Assembly (NCBI GenBank): GCA_012797845.1 | Contig: JAAZOH010000019.1 | Coordinates: forward strand, 1-43,660 | Origin: Candidatus Beckwithbacteria bacterium | Lineage (GTDB): Bacteria; Patescibacteriota; Microgenomatia; UBA1400; UBA1449 | DNA length: 43,660 bases | Direction: 5' to 3' | Shown here: positions 27,813-35,191 of the stretch, piece by piece | Position numbering within the stretch: position 1 is the stretch's first letter | How the letters are laid out: every line of letters begins with the position of its first letter | Program-made: the position numbers and the translations under genes | The notes under the pieces: model-generated | What the model saw: the letters and a program-made list of their open reading frames with translations, nothing else | Databases searched by the model: none | What the model was told of the DNA's origin: nothing

Positions 27813-27897
27813 TTGCATATTTAGAGTGTCACGGTATAATGCAATCTTTGCTTGATAGATATTATTGATTTAGCTAGTAGTTTTTTAAAATTACTAG
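27813..27897 (+). promoter_or_regulatory. Promoter and leader hairpin of the small membrane protein gene
   Basis: TTGCAT (27813-27818) and TATAAT (27835-27840) are 16 bases apart. In the ~65-base leader CTAGTA (27874-27879) pairs with TACTAG (27892-27897), with inner TTTT/AAAA pairs. No ribosome binding site is clear before the ATG at 27910. Confidence 0.5.
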
Positions 27898-27909
27898 TAC
27901 ATAACACTC

Positions 27910-28368
27910 ATGTTGCTTACCCCTCACATATTTTTAGGCCTGTTTTTTATTGCTAAATTCCGGCCAGAAGTCGCTGTCTCTGCAGCCTTGGTTAGTCATT
28001 TTCTCTTTGATTACTTCCTCCCCCACTGGAATCCTCATTTATTTACAGAGATGAAAAAAAATGGAGCGTTATCTCAAAAAACAAAATTAATTATTGCTGC
28101 AGATGTATTAGTAAGTGTGATTAGCGTTTTGGTTTTTATGTCTTTGGCTTTACCAAATTTGACTCAAGCTTTTTATATTGGCCTCACTGCTCTTTTTGCA
28201 GTGCTGCCTGATTTGATTGAAGCTCCGTTTTATCTTTTAAAACTCAATGGTATTTTTAGAAAATTTGTCGAATTTGAGCACAAAAATCAAGCCACCGCCG
28301 GCCCTCTCTGGGGTAATGTTTCCCAAGCTTTAGTAATCATTGTTTGTCTTTTGGGAATGCTTTCCTAA
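27910..28368 (+). CDS. Small membrane protein, YdjM-like (metal-dependent hydrolase superfamily) candidate
   Basis: This 152-residue protein has about four hydrophobic segments. An early HIFLGLFF, then SHFLFDYFLPHWNPH with several His and Asp residues near a membrane helix, and a later VLPDLIEAP recall the YdjM/DUF457 membrane proteins thought to be metal-dependent hydrolases. That link is a judgement from motif spacing and is not certain. It is divergent from lgt and convergent with efp, with a 9-base gap. Confidence 0.55.
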   Translation: MLLTPHIFLGLFFIAKFRPEVAVSAALVSHFLFDYFLPHWNPHLFTEMKKNGALSQKTKLIIAADVLVSVISVLVFMSLALPNLTQAFYIGLTALFAVLPDLIEAPFYLLKLNGIFRKFVEFEHKNQATAGPLWGNVSQALVIIVCLLGMLS

Positions 28369-28377
28369 AACAAATTC

Positions 28378-28938
28378 TTATTTTGCCCGCTCCACATAAG
28401 CCCGATCTTCAGTCGAAACTCTGATTTTTTCGCCTTGTTTGATAAAAAGTGGAACCCGGATTTTGATCCCACCAGTCACAGTAGCATCTTTGTACATATT
28501 AGCCGCACTATTACCTTTGACCCCTGGATCACATTCGAGAATTTCAACCACAACTTTAGGGGGGATTTCGATACTTAAAGGTTTTTCATCCCAATAAAGG
28601 ACATTGTACGTTTCCCCATCTTGTAAAAAAGCAATTTCATCTCCCATTTGGGAAGCTTCAATTTCAATTTGTTCAAAAGTCTGTGGATCCATAAAGTTTA
28701 GAGCTTCATCCTCTTTATATAAAAATTGCATCGGTTTTTTTACTAAACTTACTTCTTCAAAACGGTCTGAGGGGGCAAAAGTTAGCGGAATGACATTGCC
28801 AGTTACTAAACCTCGAATTTTAAGACGTACATCGGCACTGCCTCTGGCCATATGAGTATGTTTATAGCTTAAAACCCGGCAAGGTTCGTCATTGTATTCA
28901 AATAAAGTATTGACTCGAAGATCAGTTGCTTGGATCAT
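28378..28938 (-). CDS. efp: Elongation factor P
   Basis: This 186-residue protein has the three beta-barrel domains of EF-P: the KOW-like N-terminal domain (RVLSYKHTHMARGSADVRLK), the middle OB domain (MDPQTFEQIEI) and the C-terminal OB domain ending GEKIRVSTEDRAYVERAK. It enters the ribosome E site to rescue stalls at proline runs. Arg-32 occupies the loop tip where the modified Lys-34 of E. coli EF-P lies; Arg there is known in rhamnosylated EF-P, but no EarP-like gene is in the window. The Shine-Dalgarno GGAGGTAAT is strong. Confidence 0.95.
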   Translation of the reverse strand: MIQATDLRVNTLFEYNDEPCRVLSYKHTHMARGSADVRLKIRGLVTGNVIPLTFAPSDRFEEVSLVKKPMQFLYKEDEALNFMDPQTFEQIEIEASQMGDEIAFLQDGETYNVLYWDEKPLSIEIPPKVVVEILECDPGVKGNSAANMYKDATVTGGIKIRVPLFIKQGEKIRVSTEDRAYVERAK

Positions 28939-28940
28939 AA

Positions 28941-29006
28941 TTACCTCCAGAAAAAGCTATTCCCGCTCAAGCGGGAATCTATAGAACTAGTAATATTTGT
29001 ATTCTA
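28941..29006 (-). promoter_or_regulatory. Promoter, leader hairpin and ribosome binding site of efp
   Basis: An extended -10 box TGGTAGAAT reads on minus with TAGAAT at 29006-29001. The leader contains a perfect 8-bp hairpin (28959-28966 with 28971-28978, minus sequence ATTCCCGC/GCGGGAAT, loop TTGA). The Shine-Dalgarno GGAGG lies between it and the ATG. The ATTCCC...GGGAAT stem also occurs just upstream of the hppA Shine-Dalgarno. Confidence 0.5.
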
Positions 29007-29028
29007 CCACTAATTTTAGTAATTTTTC

Positions 29029-29037
29029 TGATAAAAT
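29029..29037 (+). promoter_or_regulatory. Extended -10 promoter upstream of tRNA-Leu
   Basis: TGATAAAAT (29029-29037) is an extended -10 box. Transcription should begin near 29044, close to an ATG at 29042, and continue through the broken tRNA copy into the tRNA-Leu gene. The 9-mer also precedes hisS on the minus strand (36469-36461). Confidence 0.5.
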
Positions 29038-29060
29038 AGCTATGTTTGAAGTGAAAAATT

Positions 29061-29123
29061 GCCGAGGTGGCGCCTGCCCGCCTAATTGTTTTGTAAAACA
29101 AAACTTTTGGCGGGGAATTGGTA
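29061..29123 (+). pseudogene. Partial tRNA-Leu 5' copy split by a palindromic insert
   Basis: GCCGAGGTGGCG (29061-29072) equals the first 12 bases of the tRNA-Leu at 29157. GGAATTGGTA (29114-29123) equals the next part of the D-arm region. Between them is a ~41-base insert that folds on itself: CCCGCC (29077-29082) with GGCGGG (29109-29114), and GTTTTG (29088-29093) with CAAAAC (29099-29104). The rest of the tRNA is missing. An overlapping frame from 29042 to 29149 codes for 35 residues with CRGGACPPNC; it could be chance. Confidence 0.6.
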
Positions 29124-29156
29124 AATCTCATCAAACATTAAAAATGTAAGGTAAAT

Positions 29157-29242
29157 GCCGAGGTGGCGGAATTGGTAGACGCGTAGGTCTCAAAAACCTA
29201 TGAGGGTCACACCTCGTGCGGGTTCGATTCCCGCCCTCGGCA
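29157..29242 (+). tRNA. tRNA-Leu (anticodon CAA)
   Basis: The acceptor arm GCCGAGG (29157-29163) pairs with CCTCGGC (29235-29241), followed by discriminator A. The D-arm has AATTGGTAGACG; the anticodon stem TAGGT/ACCTA holds the loop CTCAAAA, so the anticodon is CAA (reads UUG). There is a long variable arm and the T-arm GCGGGTTCGATTCCCGC. CCA is not encoded (the sequence continues CTAAT), so it must be added by a nucleotidyltransferase. Confidence 0.95.
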
Positions 29243-29266
29243 CTAATATTTAATTTAAAAATAAAT

Positions 29267-29512
29267 ATGACACATGAAATGCTTCAAAATAGTAGTTCAT
29301 TAAGAGGTCTATTGTCCCAAGCTATTGAAACTTTGCTTGCGGGGGCATGTTTGAAATTTTTGGGAAAACAAGGCTTAAGTCGTGATGAACTTATAAAGTT
29401 ATTAGTTCCTGATCCGAACAGTCAAGAGTCTCAATTAATAGATCCTATAAGCCAAAGAGTGGTAAATATACTTACGTCACAAAGTCAAAACCCTCAAATT
29501 TCACACAGTTAA
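29267..29512 (+). CDS. Small hypothetical protein (81 residues)
   Basis: The ATG at 29267 starts 24 bases after the tRNA-Leu; the frame extends upstream into the tRNA but that part cannot be coding. The protein (MTHEMLQNSSSLRGLLSQ...) is mixed helix-forming and polar, with one hydrophobic patch (IETLLAGACLKFLGKQG) and no recognisable motif. It probably shares the tRNA transcript. A hairpin TGTTTT/AAAACA lies downstream (~29534-29549). Reality as a gene is moderately supported by the sharp start after the tRNA and ordinary amino acid use. Confidence 0.5.
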   Translation: MTHEMLQNSSSLRGLLSQAIETLLAGACLKFLGKQGLSRDELIKLLVPDPNSQESQLIDPISQRVVNILTSQSQNPQISHS

Positions 29513-29576
29513 ATATTAAAATTACATCAAACAATTTTTACTTGTTTTGAGAAAACAGATTTTAGAGCTATTTACT

Positions 29577-30377
29577 TTATTGACTACTTCCTTGAAGCTC
29601 AGAAGAAATTTGTCTAAAGACATCTCCCATATATTGCATTGCTGTTCTACCAGCAAAAACAGGAGCTTGTTGCCCCATTTCTACAGGAATATAAACATAA
29701 GGGCGATGATGATTTGATAATTGATCTCCAAAAGCATTGGGACTTAGTACTGCCCATATTCCGGATATTTTAATTTGACCATACTCATCACATACAGGCT
29801 TACCATCTTCACCGATTTGGTATGCAAAAACGATATGTTTGGTATGTCCTCCAAGATCACCATTTTCTGAAAATAAAGGATTCTGGGATTTTTCTCTTTT
29901 TTCAACTAGCAATGGCATTGAGTCAGCTGAAGGCTTTTTATGGACAATAAAAAAGTTGTCTCCTGGTTCTAAACCCTCAGTAGCTAAAGCTTCATTTTGT
30001 GAAGCTGAAAGAGACTTCGAAGGAGCAATGATAGTTGCATCATCAAAATTTATATCCTCAGGACAAAATACTCTGAGACTGAGCCCTTGTTCTTGTAAAT
30101 CACCATTAATATAAGCTTGATTACTCTGTTCAGGGCTGTTGAGAAGCTGCTCGGCAACTTTTCTCACACTCTCTAAGTACATTGCTTCAGATTTTTGTTC
30201 TGGTGTCCAACCTTCCTCCTGAGCCTCTGCTACTGATCCTTGCGGCAAAGCTAGGCCAGCAGCAGCTCCTGCAACAATCGCAATTCCTTTTAAAAAACCT
30301 CGCCTTGATAATCCTTTTGTGTCGGGAGTATCACTAGTATCAGGTGAATTATCTGGAGTATTGACCATATGTTTCAA
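29577..30377 (-). CDS. Exported protein with a twin-arginine signal
   Basis: This 266-residue protein has a clear Tat signal: SRRGFLKG at residues 24-31, a hydrophobic stretch (IAIVAGAAAGLALP) and an AxA-like cleavage site (VAEA before Gln) near 52. The mature part (EGWTPEQKSEAMYLES...) has no family I recognise; it contains a few aromatic and His residues (NHHRPYVYIP) and could bind a cofactor, which would explain Tat export in a folded state. It lies ~50 bases downstream of dnaB on the same strand and converges with the 81-residue gene. Confidence 0.65.
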   Translation of the reverse strand: MKHMVNTPDNSPDTSDTPDTKGLSRRGFLKGIAIVAGAAAGLALPQGSVAEAQEEGWTPEQKSEAMYLESVRKVAEQLLNSPEQSNQAYINGDLQEQGLSLRVFCPEDINFDDATIIAPSKSLSASQNEALATEGLEPGDNFFIVHKKPSADSMPLLVEKREKSQNPLFSENGDLGGHTKHIVFAYQIGEDGKPVCDEYGQIKISGIWAVLSPNAFGDQLSNHHRPYVYIPVEMGQQAPVFAGRTAMQYMGDVFRQISSELQGSSQ

Positions 30378-30427
30378 AATTTTTTAATAATATATAAGAT
30401 AGTATCATAATAACAAATTTGTAAAGC

Positions 30428-31768
30428 TTATTCTTCCGATTCTTTGGTACTTTCTCCACCCTGTCCTTTTTCCATACCATAAAACCTGATTCGGTCGCCT
30501 TTAAAGAAAAGGTTAACAGTCCGCAATGGACCGTTTCGGTGTTTAGCAATTTTTAAAGACACATTTTCTAAATTTTCATCATCAGTTCGATACAAAAACA
30601 TCACCACGTCAGCATCTTGTTCAATAGCTCCGGACTCCCGCAAGTCAGCTAACTGCGGTTCTTTGGTACCACGCGATTCGACCGCCCGGGAAAGCTGGGA
30701 TAAAGCTAAAATCGGGATTTTTAATTCTCTAGCTAGATTTTTTAAAGATTGGGAAATTTCGGAAACTTCCTGAACCCGACTTTCATATGTTTTAGTACCT
30801 ACCGCTAACTGTAAGTAGTCAACCATGAGTAATTTAACATCATGTTCTAGCTGCAAACGCCGGGCTTTAGTCCTCATTTCCATCAGGTTAATTCCTGGAG
30901 TATCGTCAATAAAAAGTGGCGCTTCGGCTAGCCGTCCATAGGCTTCTGAAATCCTGGCAAAATCTTGTTCTTTTAAATTGCCGGTTTTAAGCCGCCAGGC
31001 ATCAATGTCAGCTTCGGACACGATCAGACGGTCAACTAGCTCTTCTTTACTCATTTCTAAAGAAAAAATTCCTACTGGAATTTTAAAATTAACGGTAATA
31101 GCTTGGGCCATATTGAGTGAAAAAGCCGTTTTCCCTACCCCTGGTCTGGCCGCCAAAATCAGCAAGTTACTGGCCTGCATTCCCGCCAACGTACTATCCA
31201 GATCCTTAAAACCAGTCGGCACACCTCGTAAACTCCCAGCTTGTTTATGCAGTTCATCCAATCTCTCAAAACTATCTGCCAACGCATCTTGAATCGGAGT
31301 AAAGGTCCGGGATAAATGTTTTTGGCCTAAAGCAAAAATTTCCCGTTCAGAAGTATCTAAGACTGTAACCGCATCTTTACCTTCATCATAAGCCATTTCA
31401 ACAATGTCTGAACCAATTCTGATTAATTCCCGTTTATTAGCTAAATCTTTGATGATTTTGGCATATTTTTCGCTGTGAGCTGCAGTAGCAACTTTTTCGG
31501 CTAAAAGCGTCAGGTATTCTTCGCCACCAACTTTTTCCAATTGCTTTTGTTTTTTTAGCTGTGAGGATAACGTAATCAAATCAATCGGATCCCGCTCTTC
31601 AAAAAGCTTGAGCATGGCTGTGTAAATATATTGGTGAGCACTGGCATAAAAATGATCAGCCAGTAGTAATGAGCTAATATTTACAATGGCATCTTTATCA
31701 ATAATCAGAGCTCCTAATAAAGATTGCTCGACCTCGTGATCATGGGGTGGAACTTTAGATCCTGGCAT
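30428..31768 (-). CDS. dnaB: Replicative DNA helicase DnaB
   Basis: This 446-residue protein begins VPPHDHEVEQSLLGALIIDKDA, the N-terminal DnaB domain, and has the RecA-like domain with Walker A ARPGVGKTAF, the motif SLEMSKEEL, Walker B LLMVDYLQL and the arginine-finger region LRESGAIEQDADVV. It is the ring helicase that unwinds DNA at the fork. Length is normal. It follows the MBL gene by 26 bases and precedes the Tat-exported protein, but functional links to either are unknown. Confidence 0.96.
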   Translation of the reverse strand: MPGSKVPPHDHEVEQSLLGALIIDKDAIVNISSLLLADHFYASAHQYIYTAMLKLFEERDPIDLITLSSQLKKQKQLEKVGGEEYLTLLAEKVATAAHSEKYAKIIKDLANKRELIRIGSDIVEMAYDEGKDAVTVLDTSEREIFALGQKHLSRTFTPIQDALADSFERLDELHKQAGSLRGVPTGFKDLDSTLAGMQASNLLILAARPGVGKTAFSLNMAQAITVNFKIPVGIFSLEMSKEELVDRLIVSEADIDAWRLKTGNLKEQDFARISEAYGRLAEAPLFIDDTPGINLMEMRTKARRLQLEHDVKLLMVDYLQLAVGTKTYESRVQEVSEISQSLKNLARELKIPILALSQLSRAVESRGTKEPQLADLRESGAIEQDADVVMFLYRTDDENLENVSLKIAKHRNGPLRTVNLFFKGDRIRFYGMEKGQGGESTKESEE

Positions 31769-31794
31769 GAGTATGAAGTTTGTGTGGCAGTAAG

Positions 31795-32445
31795 CTAACT
31801 CTTTCTTTCTAATACAACTACTTCCAATTCTTCAGGCAAGCTAGTACTGTTAATCACCAAGCGTTCTTCCTGTTTTGGTTCAATTTCCATTTCTTTTAAA
31901 AATGTTTCTACACTATCCAGCTGGGCAAATTCTGGAGCTAGTCCTGCTTGTTGATAATGCATAGGAATGACAATGCTTGGCTCCAAAGTTTTGATAATCT
32001 TTTTAGCCATTTCTGCTCCAATAGTTTGGTGATTTCCTACTGGGATCAAAAGAATATCGGTATTTTCCAATTCTTCAATTTCTTTTTTAGTCAGTTCCCG
32101 ATTGAGATCGCCCAAATGGCAAAGGGTTAAGCCACCTTCGGTTTCAAATTGAAAAATAATATTGGGGTCAAAAGTAGCTTGTTCATCTTTACTAATTTTA
32201 CTTCGTATTCCTTTAATCATCACTTCTTTAATTTCATATTCCCCTGGCCCATCAATAATAAAAGCATTTTCATTTTTGATACCTTCTCGAAAATCATGGT
32301 TTTGGTGAGCATGAGAAATAGTGACAATATCAGCTTCGGTTTTGGGGAATTTTAAGCCAACATTTTTAGCAAAAGGATCAGTCACGATGGTAGCGGTAGC
32401 GGTTTTAATCTTAAAACTGGAATGACCTAAGTAGGTAATCTGCAT
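31795..32445 (-). CDS. MBL-fold (UlaG/UPF0173-like) metallo-hydrolase, altered metal motif
   Basis: This 216-residue protein has the metallo-beta-lactamase fold typical of small UlaG-like enzymes: MQITYLGHSSFKI, TDPF, ISHAHQNHDFRE and later LCHLGDLNREL and IPMHYQ. The canonical HxHxDH is HAHQNH here: Asn replaces the Asp that holds the second metal. The other metal ligands (His, Asp in GDLN, His in MHY) seem in place. It may bind one metal or act on another substrate. Substrate unknown. It lies upstream of dnaB, apparently co-transcribed. Confidence 0.75.
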   Translation of the reverse strand: MQITYLGHSSFKIKTATATIVTDPFAKNVGLKFPKTEADIVTISHAHQNHDFREGIKNENAFIIDGPGEYEIKEVMIKGIRSKISKDEQATFDPNIIFQFETEGGLTLCHLGDLNRELTKKEIEELENTDILLIPVGNHQTIGAEMAKKIIKTLEPSIVIPMHYQQAGLAPEFAQLDSVETFLKEMEIEPKQEERLVINSTSLPEELEVVVLERKS

Positions 32446-32710
32446 AGTGAGCTCATTTTAACATACGTTTTTAACGGTCTTAGAGTATCAGGTTTGAGCT
32501 GCCTTGACAATAGAGAAAGCGGGTGTTACATTCGGCACTAGATTTGCTGTGAAATAAGTTGATACAAAAACGAAGTGGGTTTGCTAATTTTCAAGGCATG
32601 CAATTTTGATAGTACTTGAACATTGGTACTTGAAAAATTACATAACGATGAAAATTAGGAAAAAAACGAGTTTTTGTGTCATTATTTATTTTACGGCAAA
32701 TCTAGTAATT
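32446..32710. other. Divergent intergenic region with a 9-base direct repeat (265 bases)
   Basis: GTACTTGAA occurs at 32612-32620 and 32626-32634, with a spacer of five bases, a possible binding site about 80-100 bases before the exported-protein gene. TTGACA (32504-32509) followed by TTACAT (32526-32531) is a fair promoter candidate with a 16-base spacer. No small gene, tRNA or terminator was found. Confidence 0.4.
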
Positions 32711-33151
32711 ATGAGGAAAGAAATTTTATTAGCCATTGGAATCGGTGCTATTTTAGGACTGGTAGTAACATATGGTATTTATACTGCCAACAAAGCTATT
32801 ATCAACAAACAAGCTGGTTTGAATCCTCAAACCACTACTATTCCTACTCCAACACCAGCTGCTCAAGAACAAATTAAGTTGGAAGTTGATGAGCCACAAA
32901 GTGGCATTGCCGTTGATACTGCTAAAATTACCATTACTGGAACTACTACCCCTGAAGCAATCATAGCCATTGTAGCTGAAGGCGAAGACTATCTTGCACA
33001 AGCTGATCAGGCTGGTTATTTTAGTCAAGAAATTACGCTTATCAAAGGTGCCAATACGGTCACTGTATCTGCCTCAGATGGTGAACTGGTTTCTCCCAGT
33101 CAAACCATTCAAATCGTGTACAGTACCGAGCTAAACAGTGAAGAAGAATAA
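32711..33151 (+). CDS. Membrane-anchored Ig-like domain protein
   Basis: I start at 32711 (MRKEILLAIGIG); the open frame continues to 32606 but the upstream part is AT-rich and unlikely. The 146-residue protein has one membrane helix at ~5-25, a Thr/Pro-rich stalk (TTTIPTPTPAAQ) and a domain of ~85 residues (ITITGTTTPEAIIAIV, SQEITLIKGANTVTVSASDGE) that looks like a bacterial Ig-like fold. It is likely a cell-surface or pilus-associated structural protein. The next gene begins five bases after its stop. Confidence 0.65.
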   Translation: MRKEILLAIGIGAILGLVVTYGIYTANKAIINKQAGLNPQTTTIPTPTPAAQEQIKLEVDEPQSGIAVDTAKITITGTTTPEAIIAIVAEGEDYLAQADQAGYFSQEITLIKGANTVTVSASDGELVSPSQTIQIVYSTELNSEEE

Positions 33152-33155
33152 CATT

Positions 33156-33962
33156 ATGAACAAATTGCTATTTATTTTACTCATTGCTCTGATGATTGCA
33201 TTGTTTAAGCCTCAACTGAGTCTAGCTCAGGAAAACACCAGTACTAAGTCTGGAGATATTGAAAATCAAGAGGTTTTAGACAAAATTAAAGAGCGTATTG
33301 AAGAAAATATAACAGGCACTAGCAATAGTCATAGTGCTACAGACAGTGCCACTCCAACTTGGTATGGCAGTTTTGGGACTGTCACTACAACTGGTAATAA
33401 TAAAATTGTGGTCCAAAATCAAGCAGCTCAAAACACTGAAATTTTATTTGATCAAAATGTTGAATTGGTTTTATTTAAATCAGGTGTCGGTCGGTCGGAA
33501 ATCACAGCTGATGATATTGAAACTGGTTGGTTTGCGATTGCCATGGGCAAAACTATAACTAACAACAAAAATTTGCTAGCTCAACGCATTACCTTTACTC
33601 AAGATTTTGAAACTCCTGCTAAAAGTCAGGTTGTTGCTGGCAAAATAACTGAAATTGATGAAGAAGCTATGACCATTAGCAATGGGAAAACTTATGCCTT
33701 AGAAATTCCTGAAGAATATAATTTAAAAATAAAAGGAGTTGATAGACCTAATTTGGAAGATATTAGTATTGATGATCGGGCTGTAGCGATTGCAACTGTA
33801 GCTGATTCTGAAGACAAAGAAGGTGAAAAAACCTATACATTGAGAGCTGTTTATATCATTCCAAGTTTGAGCAATCCATTAGCTGAAGAAAACCAAGTTG
33901 AAAATGAAGCTACTGCTTCAGCTAAAGAAGCAACAAAGTCAGCTAAACCAAAAGAAAATTAG
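33156..33962 (+). CDS. Exported protein with DUF5666-like beta-domains
   Basis: This 268-residue protein starts at 33156 (MNKLLFILLIALMIALF), a signal peptide cleaved probably after LSLAQ. The mature part has repeated short beta-domains (GSFGTVTTTGNNKIVVQN; AGKITEIDEEAMTISNGKTYALEI) that recall the DUF5666 family, and a C-terminal Glu/Ala/Lys tail. It is co-transcribed with the preceding Ig-like protein (five-base gap) and overlaps the next minus-strand gene by four bases. The function is unknown; DUF5666 is a judgement from repeat shape. Confidence 0.65.
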   Translation: MNKLLFILLIALMIALFKPQLSLAQENTSTKSGDIENQEVLDKIKERIEENITGTSNSHSATDSATPTWYGSFGTVTTTGNNKIVVQNQAAQNTEILFDQNVELVLFKSGVGRSEITADDIETGWFAIAMGKTITNNKNLLAQRITFTQDFETPAKSQVVAGKITEIDEEAMTISNGKTYALEIPEEYNLKIKGVDRPNLEDISIDDRAVAIATVADSEDKEGEKTYTLRAVYIIPSLSNPLAEENQVENEATASAKEATKSAKPKEN

Positions 33963-35188
33963 TCTTTCTTCTCGCTTTTTTCTTTCCCGTCTTCTTTGTT
34001 CTTTTTTTCATCTTCTGTAGCTTTTTCTTTTTTATCTTCACTATGCTCTTCTTTCTTTTCATTCTTAGGCTTAGATTTTAGCTTGCCAGTAGCTCTGGTG
34101 ATCATTTTATCCAACGTTAGTGGTGCAGCTAAAGAGATTAGCTCTAAGGTAAAAATGGATAGTTCAAAAGCCGAAGGAATTTGGTTGGTAATAAAGTAAG
34201 CTCCCAACCCTACTAAAAACGAACTAAAGAGTGTGGTCCGAAACATTTCTCTTTGCGTTAGATCGATAATTTTTTCAGGAATATTGCTTAGCTGGGCTAG
34301 CTCAGTTTTGCGTAAAATATTTTGCCAGCCATGCCAAAATAGTGTCAAAAAGGTCATTACAGCGGTAACGGTATTAAGCGTTCGATTTGCTACTGCTACA
34401 CTCCCAGAAAAAATCGATAGTTCAATTCCAGTAGGAAAATTACGGGCTAAATACCAAACTAAAATAAAAATTGGCAGTAAAAAACCATTAGCCATGGAGA
34501 TAATTTTAGGTGGCTTATATGATTGATTATTTTTCCGGATCATGCCTCTTACTACCCTTCTAAGAAGCAATATTCCTAGTAACCCTAGCCAAACTAATAC
34601 AGCAATACCAAAACCAAAATCTTTACTGCTTGTGATATGCGGGTATGGGAGCTTAAAGAAAATATCTCGAATTGGATACGTAGGATATGGTACAAAATCA
34701 TAAAGCTGATTGGCAGGAATAGCCCTGGCATAAAAATCAGTTAAAAACAGTTTTCCAATAGAAACATAAGAAATCAGTTGGACAAAAAAATCCAGCGAGT
34801 AAAACAGTACTAACTTACGACCTTGGGTAAAATTTTGGTGAAATTGGTATTGTTGTTGTTCTTGGGTTTTAATATCCTCGAAGGTTTCCACAAATTCTTT
34901 AATATTATTTGAATTAAGTACATAGATAATCCGGAATGGGATTAGTAGAATTGTTTGAAAAACTCCCAACAAAACTACCGAAATCCACATGCTTTTAGTG
35001 AAGCTATAACAGAAAAATAAGAAACTGGCATAAAACCGGAACGTCATGCCAGACAAAAAAGCATAGATCAGAAACAGAATGATAATTGCAGTCAAAATAC
35101 CAGACAGGGATGGCATTCTTTTGGAAAAACGTAATGAGCTACGTTTGACCACTGCTCCTGGATTTTCACCGTACGTAGGGTCTGTCAT
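33959..35188 (-). CDS. Large polytopic membrane protein of unknown function
   Basis: This 409-residue protein has about eight membrane helices (first at ~30-50, GILTAIIILFLIYAFLSG). The C-terminal ~45 residues form a Lys/Glu-rich, charged tail (KSKPKNEKKEEHSEDK). I do not recognise a transporter motif. It starts three bases after the hisS stop on the same strand, so it is probably co-transcribed with hisS, and its end overlaps the plus-strand gene. It may be a cell-envelope protein of CPR type. Confidence 0.7.
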   Translation of the reverse strand: MTDPTYGENPGAVVKRSSLRFSKRMPSLSGILTAIIILFLIYAFLSGMTFRFYASFLFFCYSFTKSMWISVVLLGVFQTILLIPFRIIYVLNSNNIKEFVETFEDIKTQEQQQYQFHQNFTQGRKLVLFYSLDFFVQLISYVSIGKLFLTDFYARAIPANQLYDFVPYPTYPIRDIFFKLPYPHITSSKDFGFGIAVLVWLGLLGILLLRRVVRGMIRKNNQSYKPPKIISMANGFLLPIFILVWYLARNFPTGIELSIFSGSVAVANRTLNTVTAVMTFLTLFWHGWQNILRKTELAQLSNIPEKIIDLTQREMFRTTLFSSFLVGLGAYFITNQIPSAFELSIFTLELISLAAPLTLDKMITRATGKLKSKPKNEKKEEHSEDKKEKATEDEKKNKEDGKEKSEKKD

Positions 35189-35191
35189 AGT

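Noticed and set aside
30349-30549. 66-codon frame overlapping dnaB and the Tat protein gene
   Set aside because: Out-of-frame overlap with dnaB, no ribosome binding site.
32606-32710. Longer start for the Ig-like protein
   Set aside because: The added residues are encoded by AT-rich intergenic-like DNA with a direct repeat, and the signal anchor begins properly at 32711.
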